The notes below the pieces were generated by a model. That model searched no databases. It had not been told where the DNA came from and saw nothing but the letters and a program-made list of their open reading frames with translations. A stretch of DNA of 64,000 nucleotides from Heterobasidion occidentale (lineage: Eukaryota > Basidiomycota > Agaricomycetes > Russulales > Bondarzewiaceae). The stretch's first letter is position 1. Every line of letters begins with the position of its first letter. Made by a program: the position numbers and the translations under genes. The stretch is from contig JBCAQO010000001.1 of NCBI GenBank assembly GCA_039111635.1, positions 1,674,001 through 1,738,000 on the forward strand, written 5' to 3'. This document shows, piece after piece, positions 34,805 to 45,705 of the stretch.

Positions 34805-35111
34805 TGGTTACGAGTAAAAGCGAGCGAAGTCGAGGCTGAACGCCTTCGTGTGACTAATATATAATGATATCCCTGATACAAGCGCTTCGTATCGAAGACA
34901 AAGAAGTCGCTGGCTGTCGTGAAGTAGAAATGGCAAGCGTTCGAAGTGGTCGGTGAGCAGTGGCGAGCGGAAGCCAAAGTCCCAGCGCCACGGCACCCAT
35001 AAGGCCAAACAGAGCAGCACAGATGTCGAGAAGCGCGCTGACTCAGAGAAACGCGCGTCACGAAGCCAGATTTAGCGCTCAGCTCGCTTGCTCTTCTTCC
35101 CCACCTTCGCC
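34805..35111. promoter_or_regulatory. Divergent promoter region, TAF1 and PA28
   Basis: 307 bases between the two ATGs. No clear TATA box; the region serves both genes. No coding signal. Confidence 0.45.
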
Positions 35112-36443
35112 ATGGCAGGTCAACCCAAGGTCGATGCAGACACTGCCGCACAACTCGAGGTCTATTTCGTACTTGAACCGAATGCCATTCGATGCTCATG
35201 ATGACATTCACAGGAATTCCGCAAAGCGGTTGCCGCTGAAGCAGAAATAGTCATCTTTCGCACATTTCCGAGCAAAGTACGTCGGTCTCGGCTCGCGGTT
35301 TTCCCAAACGAATGAATTTGTTTCCTGCAGATACTGTAAGGACATATGTATCTCGTGACACGCTTTCTTCGCACCTTACGATCCTATCATCTCAGCCAGC
35401 TACAACAACTGATCAACTCCACGTCGTCTACATCTTCTCCCTTCCATCTCTCACATGCGTCGTCGTCAACCGATGCCACTGTTTATCCGCCTCCTGAATC
35501 CGCTGACGTCTCCCAGGAGCCCGATGCAAAGAAACGGAAGAGAGCTACCGATGACAAGGGCGTAGCCGTCTCACACGCTAATGATACTCACCACGCACGC
35601 TTCCCTAACCTCATGCTATCAAACAAGCACCTGGTACAAGTTCACTCAAAAGTCAAGGAAGAGTGCGAGCACCTCGCTGAACTTTGTGTGGGTGAATCTA
35701 TAAACGTCGACTCGCGTTCTCTTGACGCACTCTCTACAGGACAAAGTCAAACTTTGGATCAACCTGACCATGCCAAAGTGCGTTTCGATATTTTTTTGCA
35801 CCGATCACAATGCTCATCTTTAACAGAATTGAAGAGTACGTGCCACTGCGATTTCGTGCCTCTTGGTGTTCCAATAACGATCTGCTGTTATCATCAGTGG
35901 TGACAACTTTGGTGAGTGTAATGGCAAGCCGCGTGCAGATGACCGAGACTCATCATACGTACGTAGGCGTGCAAATCCAAGAAGGTCCGACCAAAGAGAT
36001 CAAAATGAGGACTTATGAGCTGATTTCAATATTCTTAATCAGAGGTTTTGAGTGAACTTCACCGTTCGCAAGAAAGCGCGTACAATCTTCGCGACGGTGC
36101 CCGACAAAGCCATCTCAATAGAGCTAAGATTGCCTCAAAAATCATCAAGTACCCACACATCGAAGATTATGCTGTGAGTTCTTTACTGATCAAACGCCAA
36201 GCGCCCAGAGGTGACGTAGCCACATAGCTTGCTCTGAAGGAGCACGATGAGAAACAGCTGTACGTTGCACGCCAAAATCTTTTCGACTTACGAAACATCT
36301 ACGCCGTCATCTCCGACATCTTACACAAGAACATCGCCAAGGTCAGTCTCCAATGTAATTTTAGAATCTAGGACAATGAATCATCGATTTCCGCCTCCCA
36401 GATTCGTTCGCCCAAAGGCAACAACGGCGCCTCCCTCTACTAA
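35112..36443 (+). CDS. Proteasome activator PA28 (REG/PSME3 type)
   Basis: 11S regulator that caps the 20S proteasome and stimulates peptide hydrolysis without ATP. The start MAGQPKVDADTAAQLEEFRK leads to EIVIFRTFPSKIL. A variable insert (NSTSSTSSPFHLSHASSSTD) ends in a basic KKRKRATDDKG, a possible nuclear signal, then HARFPNLMLSNKHLVQVHSK. DKVKLWINLTMPKIEDGDNF is the conserved activation-loop region. GVQIQEEVLSELHRSQESAY, IIKYPHIEDYALALKEHDEK and RNIYAVISDILHKNIAKIRS form the C-terminal helices, and the protein ends PKGNNGASLY. About nine introns, some separating exons of only 14-24 bases near 35890-35985. All joints restore the frame exactly. Yeasts of the Saccharomyces group lack this activator. 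Confidence 0.93.
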
Positions 36444-36563
36444 GGCATGCTGAGCATATCGCTACTTTTCTAAATCCTACCGCATCCTCGAGCATAGTGT
36501 AAGCCCGCGAATAATAGCAACACGACGTGTCCAATACAACAATTATATGCAGAATGAACCCGA

Positions 36564-38267
36564 TCATACAGAGATTGTCTTGAAGATGTTGAATCCGTCG
36601 AGCGCCGTGCTGATGACCGTGCCCGGCATCTGGGGATGCCAATGTACCTCCTTGACGTCTTTTTGTCCCTGGTGAACAAAGAGGAGTTGGGGCGGGACAT
36701 CGTGCCCTCCTTCTGGTGTCGCATCCATCTCACCAGTTTCGTCATCGTCCTGCTCTACCGCCAAATCCCACAAAGTGATTTGGTCGTCGGCGCCCGATGC
36801 TGCGAAGATTGAGTCTTCCGTGGGATGCCATTCGACCGATGTGATGGCTCCGCGATGCCAGGTGAAGGAGGCTACGGGTGTTGGGTCCGATGTGGCAGTA
36901 CTAAACCAACAGGTGAGTGAGTTATGCATGCATGTTGGGTGAAAAAGGAAAGGTTTGGTTTACCCCTGCTTTTTGACATTTCGCAAGTCCCACACCTTAA
37001 GGCCCCCCTCGTCTCCGCCACTAACCAGAAGATACGAGGTGCTCCGATTCCAGCTGATAACATTGACATCACTGCTATGCGCCGCATCTATCCCTGCCAC
37101 GCTTTGCCTTCCCCGACTTCGCACGTCCCAGACCCTTACACTTTGATCCGCTGAACAAGATGCAAACACCGTCGGTTCAGACGGACTCCATTGAAGATCC
37201 TCGATGCTGGACGTGTGTGAAGTAAACGGCTGCGAGAGGGTATTGAAGCCAGACGGGGTAGATGTCGTCAAATAAATCTTGGAGTGGATGTCTCCGGTCA
37301 GTAGGCGAAGACCAGAAGGATTCGCACTGCCAGATGAAGCCCAGTCCATCGCGAAGCCCTCTGCTCTCCCGTGGGAACTGACAGTAAAGACGGGAGCTTG
37401 CGTGCGGGTTTTGTCATATGTGTAACCTGGGACATCCAGTGACTCGATCAGCGGTCGGACATCCCAAATGTGCACTTTTCCCGTCTCAGACCAAGTCGCG
37501 ACATGGTAAGGCTGAGAGGCTGGAGGAAGAGGCTGCGATGCGGGAAGTGGTTGGACTCGCACACGATTCACGCCGCCCATGTGCGCTATCGAGCGGGATT
37601 CCAGTATAGCGTCCTCATCCAGGTTGTCGTCGTCGTCGTTTTCATCGTCCGAGTCGTCGCTATCTGCGAGGTCACAGATTCTAAGCAAGCAAGCGTACTG
37701 TTGAATGAAAGATTCGCTCTTACCTCCATCTTTTTGTGTCCGGTGCAAAGAGCTCAGCTTGTATACTGTCAGCTCGTTATTTTTTGCGACGTCTGCTTGG
37801 GTCCCAGCAACGAGGTAAGCTGTCGCAGGGTATCGCTGTCGCTGGTCCCCAAGATTGTCACGTAGCACGTCAAACGACAGGCAAGGCCAGTTGACATTCA
37901 TCGAATGTCGTATGATATACACAGAGTCGTCGGGTTCGAGGATCTCATCTTTTCCCAATTGATGAACGCCTGGAAGGAAAACATTCGGTGCGGAAGGTTT
38001 CTCCTCAGACTCTTCGATAGGGGGCATCACATCGTCCACATCCATTCCTGTTCACTTAACGAGTTAAATTACATGATGGGATATGAGCAGAATGGACATA
38101 CCTTCCTCAGCATCCTCCTCGCCGATCACGTCGTCCTCGATCTCGTCCTCCCAGGCATCCTCAAACTCGCCCATCTCATCATTTGCGACCGCACTTTCAC
38201 GCGTCAAGCCATGGCGGCTAGCCTTGGCCGAAGAGGTGGGCAGATCAGCAGCGGCACGCTTGGACAT
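36564..38267 (-). CDS. RRB1: Ribosome assembly protein RRB1 (GRWD1 type), WD40
   Basis: Nuclear WD-repeat chaperone of ribosomal protein uL3 (Rpl3) in 60S assembly. The basic start [20 protein letters not shown] is followed by a strongly acidic segment ([20 protein letters not shown]), typical of this family. [20 protein letters not shown] and [19 protein letters not shown] form the diagnostic N-terminal block. A second acidic loop ([20 protein letters not shown]) precedes the WD repeats, for example [40 protein letters not shown] and [13 protein letters not shown]. The end is [19 protein letters not shown]. One intron splits the acidic leader, another joins the last repeats. The frame is clean. 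The next gene, a MAPEG enzyme, is divergent 261 bases away. Confidence 0.92.
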
Positions 38268-38488
38268 TATGAACGGTGAAGGATCTAGAATTAAAATCTG
38301 AAACCGCGTCCATCTACAGATAACCACGTGCGAGAACAAAAATACGACTGCTCGGCACGTGTTCCAGACGCGTTGCACAGTGACGCGTCGTCGGCATTAC
38401 TTTCAGTAACAGCTTACCAACCACATTATAAAGCTTACACACGTCTAATAAGTCGGCAGGGCGGTTTGCGTGGCTCGGCACGAAGGCG

Positions 38489-38495
38489 TATATAA
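38489..38495 (+). promoter_or_regulatory. TATA-like box before the MAPEG gene
   Basis: TATATAA 34 bases upstream of the ATG at 38529. The spacing would leave a very short 5' leader. A further ATTATAAAG lies near 38424 and may serve instead. Confidence 0.4.
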
Positions 38496-38528
38496 CGGGA
38501 AACGCCTCGCACGCAATCTGCACACAAA

Positions 38529-39299
38529 ATGAGCACCATCATCTTCCCGAAGGGTTTGTGACGCCCGTTCCGTTTCTCGATCAGTTCCTGACGTCGTTCC
38601 TCTTCCAGCACCTCTTACGTGCCGCTGGACTTTTGTCCACGACGATTCTCCTCGCATGGCAGTCATCGTCGTCTCGAAGGCCAGAAAGGCCGCAAAAATC
38701 GAATATCCCCGCTGTGAGCATCATTACACTGCATTTGGAGCAGAACTTTCTTTAATGCTCGTACGACAGTGTACGCTGAGAAGGCCGAGCAGGACGCGTC
38801 GACTGATGCACTGAAATTCAACTGTGCACAGCGTGGGTGACTTTGCGATTTCCTCAAGCTCTGTCTTGACATGAATCAACTCTTAGGCGCACATCAAACA
38901 CCCTGGAGAACATGCCCATCATCTTGACCACGTTAGTGTCCACTATTCTAGTCGTCTGTCATCAGTACACTCACGCCTTTACAGGTCACTCATCACGGCT
39001 CTGAGCTACCCAAAGCTTGCCGGGGTCGCGTGCGGCTGCTGGTCTGTTGCTCGAGTCCTCTATACTTCGGGCTACGCTACTGGTGACCCAAAGAAGGTGC
39101 GTACAATACGAATGCAGTCTTCACGATTGTTCATCACGTTGCAATTCGTTAGCGTCAACGCGGTGGGTGGGGGTCTCTCATCTTGCTTGGTGCGTGTCCT
39201 GTTTTACTTCCGCTCAGGGCTTCGCAGCTGACACACAGGAAAGGTCTCCTTGCATCCTCGGGCAAGGCCGTATATGATCTTTTCATGGCTGGCATTTAG
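38529..39299 (+). CDS. MAPEG-family microsomal glutathione S-transferase (MGST3 type)
   Basis: Small four-helix membrane enzyme that conjugates glutathione or reduces lipid peroxides at the ER. MSTIIFPK opens the protein; AGLLSTTILLAWQ is helix 1, and VVSKARKAAKIEYPR the cytosolic loop. YAEKAEQDASTDALKFNCAQ then NTLENMPIILTT form the RxxNxxE-type active-site segment. LITALSYPKLAGVACGCWSV and ARVLYTSGYATGDPKKR are helices 2-3, and GLLASSGKAVYDLFMAGI is the C-terminus. Four or five short introns. Bases are missing near 38660-38664 (WQ to VVSK) and 38890-38897 (AH to NTLEN), and the first intron's borders are uncertain. Confidence 0.8.
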
Positions 39300-39535
39300 G
39301 CTTATAGCTTACAGACCGTCATCTAAACTTAATATAATGGGGACATTTTGGTAATACAAACGTTTGAGAGGACTGCGTTCCAAGAGGCTTCCAAAGGTGT
39401 AAGTAGTGCGGCATGTGCGTATATCCACAATAGGCAACCCATGTAGTAGATGTGCCGAAGCAGGCCTGAACGTTCTGAACCTGTACATACCTGATCCTCC
39501 TACAGTATCGCTTTGCCCTATGGGCGAGAGTCCTC

Positions 39536-41041
39536 ATGTCGAACACAAACTCAAGCAGACCCATCCTCCCCGCGTCGTCTTCTGAATTTGCTCTTCCGTC
39601 CTCTCCGTCTTCGGCACCAATACAACCGACAGACGAGTTCAATCCTCTCCTGTTCCGTTTCCGCCGACCAAGCCTCCTCGCATTTAGGCACGTCTCTGAA
39701 TCACGACTCAGCAGCCCGCTTACAACGTCCTTCACCTCTCCCCTGACTCGGTCTAATCTTGAAAGTGCGAGTGCAAGAGACAAGGAGCCCATGTGGACCG
39801 ACAGTTCACCATCCAGTTCCGAGAATGCTACTCCACCGATACTAGGCTCTCGATGTGAGAGCAACGACAGTGATAGCAATATGAAAACAAGTCGTCCACA
39901 GACCCCTCCGCGGAATTCCTCGTCTCACAGCATGGAGGCGCTTGGAGACCCTCCAGAGCGCCTGTCCGCAGCGCGGCGTCTGTCGTATCCTGTTCGTATT
40001 GACCATCACATTCCATGTTGTCCTGCTGAAATATCTACTTCTAGCAGCCCAAAGACCCTCGCATTCTACATCTTGTCACTGAATCTCGTGCAAATGAGAA
40101 TGAAGTCAAATCAGAAGCACAATTCCAGCGCCTCGTTGCGTCATTTTCCGAGCTGCCCACGCAGCCTCGAACGTCACGAGCGCCATCAGACCGCGGTAGA
40201 TACCCCGAGGAGGCTGGAGAAGAGTCTCAGAGAGAGGACACACCGAGCGACGACGGCGACGACGACAGCTACACGTTTGCATTCGGGCCACCTACTGCTA
40301 GCGACCCCATCAGTCTCAGCAAGCCTCGCACCCCTGCCCGTAGTGTTGCGGGTAGCATCAACGGAGATGATTTGTCTCTTGACAGCCCGGGCGGTGCGAT
40401 GGCAATGGAAATAGACTTGGTGCGTTGGTGCATATGCCACAGATACTTTGAAATTCATTTCTTCTCATCCTCGCAACCAGCCATCCTCCACATTCGGCTC
40501 TCCCTCTGTGTTAGGAGCTTCAGCTCACCAGTGGCGATATACGCCGCCTCCGACAGCCTCCGCTGTGCGCACGAACAAGCGGAAGTGTACGCATATACTC
40601 AACTTCACCAAAATCATATCTTTCTGACAAGTCTCCGTCCTTACAGACGACGATCGCTTCGACCCATACCCAACAGTTTCGAAACGCCGTGCAGTCTCGC
40701 CCTCCGTCTCTTACCTGCGTGAATCCCACACCGCGCTCTCGCCGATATACATCCCGCGCCCGAATGCATCTTCCTCACGCAGTCCTTTTCCCATGCCAAT
40801 TCCAATTCCAATAGCCCATTCGTCCTATCCCTCCGTTACATCTTCGCCTACTGTCTCACACAATGGGCATACGCGGCTAGAGCGCTCGATGAGTGTAGCC
40901 TCCAGTCCGACGATGCGTGCATCCATGAGCCTCGCTAGCCCCATTACAAGGCCTTTGAGTCTGAGCAGACGACGTGGGGAGGGAGAGGAGCGAGAGATAG
41001 ATGGAGCTGGTGATGCGGTGAATGGGCTTAATCTCGGATAA
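39536..41041 (+). CDS. Conserved Ser/Pro-rich nuclear protein, function unknown
   Basis: Not recognised as a named family. The start MSNTNSSRPILPASSSEFAL leads through FNPLLFRFRRPSLLAFRHVS and SPLTTSFTSPLTRSNLESAS into a long disordered Ser/Pro region with PQTPPRNSSS sites for proline-directed kinases. A helical patch, DPRILHLVTESRANENEVKS then EAQFQRLVASFSELP, is the most protein-like part. An acidic stretch (PSDDGDDDSYTFAFGPP) and SVAGSINGDDLSLDSPGG follow. KRKYDDRFDPYPTVSKRRAV, split by an intron, looks like a bipartite nuclear signal. The end is GEGEEREIDGAGDAVNGLNLG. Three introns, with an unusual GTTCGT donor near 39990. The frame is clean. A cell-cycle or transcriptional regulator is plausible but unproven. 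Confidence 0.6.
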
Positions 41042-41294
41042 CATATTTTCTGATTCTTGAGTCGTTGGGCTGAGCGGTATCTGTTTCATCTTGCTGCATA
41101 TCTTCGTTGCATCCCTATCACTGTATTATACGGCATCTCTTTGTATCTCATAGATCACGGCATGGCGAGTTGAAGTTTGGTAGTACTGTTCTACTATTAA
41201 TATCGGCGACGGGGTTCTAACTTATGATGATCAGGCGATTTTATGGCTTCATGGGTGTTCGTTCGCGCACGTTACAAAAGAGGCGGTCAATGAG

Positions 41295-41887
41295 CTAGGG
41301 CGAAACATTAACACCGAGAGCGTCAAGCAAGCCGCCATCGAGCCCGCCAAGTAGCCCCTTAGACTTCACGTCGCTGTCCGCTCTGTTTGGACCAAATACA
41401 TGAATTATCAAATACGTGCAGCAGAGAAGACATGAATGCTTACGGTTCAGATGCCGCAGCGGAGGAAGGCGGAGTCTCGCATTGGCTGATTGAGAACAAG
41501 TTTGACTGGGCAAGGATGGCATTGTAGTGCTCCGTGTCTCTGACGATGTTGAGGTGGTACCCATCGCCAGGAATGAATTGACCACGACCGTAGGGCGGGG
41601 ACATGGCGGTTTGATTCAGAGTGCCGTCGACTCCCCAGGCGCAAAAGTCAGCAGTGCCGTATTTCTATAGAATCATGGGTGCGGATGTTAGGCTAACAAT
41701 GTATGTAAAAAAGAGGGCGACATACATCGTTGACGAGTACTACAGCGAAGGTTGGGGGATCTGTTGGGGCGCGAGTCCACGTCATGGTATTGGGACCCAG
41801 GCATGACCAGGTTGTGCCTGAAGCGGGAGAGGTAACCTGGTAGGCGAGAGAGAACGTAGCCAGAAGAAGGATCACTAGACAATGCAT
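41295..41887 (-). CDS. Secreted Kre9/Knh1-like domain protein, copy A
   Basis: Small secreted protein with the N-terminal Ser/Thr-rich wall-associated domain of the Kre9/Knh1 family, linked in yeast to beta-1,6-glucan assembly. The signal peptide is MHCLVILLLATFSLA, and the mature start YQVTSPASGTTWSCLGPNTM is the domain signature. After an intron come KYGTADFCAWGVDGTLNQTA and GDGYHLNIVRDTEHYNAILA. A second intron leads to ADSDVKSKGLLGGLDGGLLD and the end ALGVNVSP. It is a paralogue of the gene at 44897-45440, and both lie on the minus strand around an AA9 gene. In other fungi, members with an added anchor sit in the wall; here no clear GPI signal is seen. Confidence 0.75.
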
Positions 41888-42357
41888 GGCGGCTAGTTGT
41901 ATACGGTTGTAGGGTGGTCGTCAAAGCGGCGTACAGGATGGTTAGATGCTAGTTTGAAGTTGGAATCGTGTGTGGCGGCTGAATGGGCAAGTTGGTCTTT
42001 AAAATACCTAGAGTCAGAGCCAGCGGTATGAATCGAGCATGTCTTCGAGTTCCTCAAGCGGTCAGTAGACTACCGAAAGAGGATACAAGCTTGCCTTTCC
42101 CGACTATTCGCATTCCATGACATGTTAGTTCACGACTCATTTTCTCATAGAGAAAAGCCGAATGGGGAGAATAGTATGATAGATGCGCATCGTGGAAGCT
42201 ACGCAGGATGACGAGATATGTACCTGCCAATCCCGAGCTTTGAGACGATTCATTGTAGCAGACACACGAAGGGACCATAGAAGCTTGAAAAAACATTCCA
42301 ATGAGGAGTATGCGCCGTTCGACAGTCAGGAATGTCAATGAGCGCTATGAGCACCGA

Positions 42358-42387
42358 GTCAGACCAGTGTCAGACCAGGTCAGACAG
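42358..42387. repeat. Triple short direct repeat GTCAGACCAG
   Basis: GTCAGACCAG at 42358 and 42369, and GTCAGACAG at 42379, follow one another with 0-1 base spacing. It lies midway in the region between two secreted-protein genes. Could be chance or a clustered binding site. Confidence 0.5.
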
Positions 42388-43516
42388 GTCAAAGTTCCAG
42401 TTTCTTGTAAAGTCAGGCACAAGAGGCCGCTGAGTCATAACAAGTCACAACATCGATCGCGCTTCTCGCAGCCGCCATGGGCCTATTGCCATTTCCCACA
42501 CCTCAGTATTCTCGTCGAGTCCCCATTGTTCACCTGATGCTGGAACCGATCATATGGCGAAGCAAGGTCGCAGGCGGACACCGTTGTACGATTTCATTTC
42601 CCTCACACACCCTGTCTATTCCTGGGCACCGTCATAAGCCTTAACAATCGCAGGAGGCGACTTCGTGAGATGTAGAAGCCTCGAGGGGACCCTCACGAAG
42701 AATCTGGAGCTCACAATCGACTAGCCTTGCTTGTATCTTTTCCTTGATAAGGACCAGTAGCATGTGGGTGCTTCACCACTTGACTCTCGGAGTATTGCTG
42801 TATCAATCGCGCTAACTCTACGAGGCATACCTCTTGTTTCTGTCAATCAAGTGGCTGCTCGTTTACTCCGTTGAACATCCGAACAGACTCGTATGCGAGA
42901 TCCGGCTCCTAATTATTCTTGTGGCAGTTCTACCATGCCTACCTGCTGACGGATCACCAACCTGTTTCGAAATATACCCTGTAATGATTAGGTTGGTCCC
43001 TCTTGATAAAAACTATCTAGTTTGTTGATCGAAATTTCTACCGCTTCCTTTCGGTCCCATGCCAGCGCTTATGATTCTTCGTCCTCACACCGACCATGAG
43101 GCTATTTCGCTCAGGAGACAGAAACCTCGCCCTTCGCATCTTACCGTCAGTCCAACGTATTAAATGCACCGACATATAATGGTTTCGCACGATTGGACCT
43201 AGTTATCCAGCTATGGGGGTCGAAGCGCTCGTAAATTTCCCGGATCTCCTGCCAACAGACTCCATCTCTTGACACTAACGACACCTTCTCTACGGGTATA
43301 TTGTGCTTCTGACGTGCACGAAGCCACACCGTCATTTGACACTGAATGTCTTTTTAGCAGCAAGAACTCCTCGTTACGCTCCGCAAATTCTCCCGACGGT
43401 TTGCGTGACCCTACACCGCAACCCGAATTTTCACCCATATTTATCCATCCCTCCATTTCCGAGCCTTCTACTTCCCTCGCTATGAGTCGCTGCATATCAC
43501 CTGAACCTACGACCAG

Positions 43517-43523
43517 TATAAAA
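43517..43523 (+). promoter_or_regulatory. TATA box of the AA9 gene
   Basis: TATAAAA 48 bases upstream of the AA9 ATG (43571), well placed for a strongly induced secreted-enzyme gene. Confidence 0.6.
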
Positions 43524-43570
43524 GCAAGCAAGACAGTTCATGACGCCGGTTGAAACAATCCAGCTCCAAG

Positions 43571-44578
43571 ATGTTCCTAATCCCCCTCCTGACTGCTCTC
43601 TCTTTGGGTGCCCCCAAGGTATCTACGCATACGTGCCGTCACCCGGACATGGACTGATACCTCACAGGTTGCCGCCCATGGTGGTGTACTGGCTTATAGC
43701 CTCGCCGGCACTTGGTACAACGGGTTCGTTTCATCTCCATCTCCGAATCCATCTCGCCTTCTCATTTTACTTCTCCTAGCTTTGTGCCTTACAACACCCC
43801 TACCGGCCAAAGCACTATCCAGCGCGAATGGGACACTTACAACCCCATCACTGACCCGACCGATGCCTCCATCTCCTGCAACACCAATGGCGCTTCACTG
43901 GGCTCCGCACAAAAGTCTGCTACCGTAGCAGCAGGATCCTCCGTAACTGCGTACTGGAAGTGCGTGAACCATCGTCTCACGGTCAAGCGATAGGGTTTAT
44001 CGCTGACACCGACATCTAGTCAATGGCCTCACACCATCGGCCCTGTCATGGTCTACATGGCCAACTGTGGTGGTGATTGCACGACCGCTACCACTTCATC
44101 TTTGGAATGGGTATGTTTCCTCGCGAATCCACCGATTCAGAGCGCTCTCAGTTCATTTCTCGCAACAGTTCAAGATAAACCAGGTTGGTTTGGTCTCCGG
44201 GACGCTCACGAGTGGTACCTGGGGTATGGGCCAGCTCGTCGCAAACAACAACTCCTGGACCACATCAATTCCTTCTTCGCTCGCAGCTGGCAACTACATA
44301 CTTCGCCACGAACTATTGGCCATTCACACCTCTAACCAACCCCAATTTTACCCGGAATGCGCACAGCTGATTGTCACTGGCGGCGGAGGAGCGACTCCAT
44401 CGGCTAGTTACCTCGTCAAGCTTCCTGGTGCTTATTCGATGTACGTGCATCCCAATCGGTGTTTGCGAATGTATATTCACTTTCGGGTAGGTCTGACCCT
44501 GGTGTCAACATTGATATTTACTCCCACGAGACGGAGACGAACTACACTATCCCAGGACCTGCTGTCTGGCAAGGATGA
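43571..44578 (+). CDS. AA9 lytic polysaccharide monooxygenase
   Basis: Secreted copper enzyme that oxidatively breaks cellulose or related glucans. The signal peptide of 19 residues ends KVAA and exposes HGG, so the mature protein starts with the copper-binding histidine. GTWYNGFVPYNTPTGQSTIQ and DASISCNTNGASLGSAQKSA follow. The second histidine is in YWNQWPHTIGPVMVYMA, and the axial tyrosine with its partner glutamine is in NQPQFYPECAQLIVTGG. A conserved LLAIH histidine is present. The C-terminus is YSHETETNYTIPGPAVWQG with no cellulose-binding module. Six exons (introns start at 43619, 43724 and later); every joint restores the frame, for example W-N-QWPH. Regiospecificity cannot be told. 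It is flanked by two Kre9/Knh-like genes. Confidence 0.95.
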
Positions 44579-44896
44579 AGGCAATGTACGAGCCGCAGAA
44601 GTATTTGAGCGCGTCAATGATTCTTTGTTTGTGTTGTGACATGTACCAGGATTCATTTTCACTCAAGCCATTTTCAGTAGCTCAAATCAGACCACGAAAC
44701 GAAGCGCAACAAGGAGAAGCCCCAGCTTATCTTACCATGAAATTCTTGAGTTCATGATTCTCGATGTCTTTCAACAATCTCGCGCGCGTTGGCATCAATG
44801 ACAGAAAGTAAGTTCCGTGATAGGAATGTGTTCGCATTAATGTTATCTACAAGGGTGTCTTTCCCATCTGCCCGGACACCATGTCGAGAGCGGCTA
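44579..44896. other. Shared 3' region, AA9 and Kre9/Knh-like B
   Basis: 318 bases between two convergent stop codons. No gene or motif recognised. Confidence 0.4.
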
Positions 44897-45440
44897 TCAG
44901 CGCGAGCGATCAGATCGGGAGTCCAAGGCCGCTGAGGCCTGGAAGAGAGCTGAGGAGACGTTTGTAGTTGTGCTCCCTGCCAAGCGTTCGAAATCAGCAT
45001 TCGCGTCCATCGACCGGGATAAATCCTTGAAACTTACTTTGAAGGCTGGATCTTGAACTTGATGATTGCGCGAGGATGGTGTGGACGTGACTCGGGTCTT
45101 GGACGAAGTTGACTTGGTAGCCTTCACCGACGGGAAGAGCACCAGACGGGTAGATCGTTGTCTTCCCCAGCTTGCCGTCGACCTTGGGGGCGAGCGTCTG
45201 TAGCGTCTGGTATTTCTGAAAAATACGGACGGATAGTCAGAGGGGGGTTTGAAAACTATTGGCAGAGGTGCTTACGTCGTTGTAGAGGACCATCGTGAAG
45301 TACTCCGCGTCGGTGTCGACGCGCTGCCAGGACACAGTCACGGGGCCATGAGAATACCAGCTCTCCTGACTATTGGGTGAAGTGACCTGGTACGCGAAAG
45401 CGGTGGCTGCGAGAGAGAGGAGGGCGAGGAAGACACGCAT
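44897..45440 (-). CDS. Secreted Kre9/Knh1-like domain protein, copy B
   Basis: Paralogue of the gene at 41295-41887. The signal peptide is MRVFLALLSLAATAFA, then the mature start YQVTSPNSQESWYSHGPVTV. SWQRVDTDAEYFTMVLYND joins after an intron to KYQTLQTLAPKVDGKLGKTT, and LPVGEGYQVNFVQDPSHVHT and ILAQSSSFKIQPS complete the Kre9/Knh-like domain. A second intron leads to GSTTTNVSSALFQASAALDS and a short basic tail, so no GPI anchor is evident. The start at 45440 is the only ATG that gives a signal peptide. It is divergent from the NOP6-like gene, 265 bases between starts. Role in wall beta-glucan assembly is inferred from the family. Confidence 0.8.
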
Positions 45441-45705
45441 TGTAATAGAGGATGTAGGGTAAAATAGAGGGTGAGTCGAACTTCGAGGTCGTAAGGAGGG
45501 CGTAAATAGTGAGGATAGCGTGGGGGGTCAACCCGCCCGTCCTTAAGTACCCTGAGGTATTTTCAACGCCGACATGACATTTGGATGCTCGCTCGAAATG
45601 GTATTCAAACACTCCAAATCAAGCAGGTCACTTTCCTTTTCTGGCAGCTCGCTAGTTTCTTCTCCTCTCCTTACCGTCTGACATCCATCTCCTCCCATAC
45701 TTCAA

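Larger units (their letters stand above)
41888..43570. other. 1.7 kb divergent upstream region of Kre9/Knh-like A and AA9
   Basis: No coherent gene. It holds the upstream regions of two divergent secreted-protein genes, a short triple repeat at 42358-42387, and the AA9 TATA box at 43517-43523. Carbon-control sites of the Cre1 type were not searched systematically. Confidence 0.45.
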
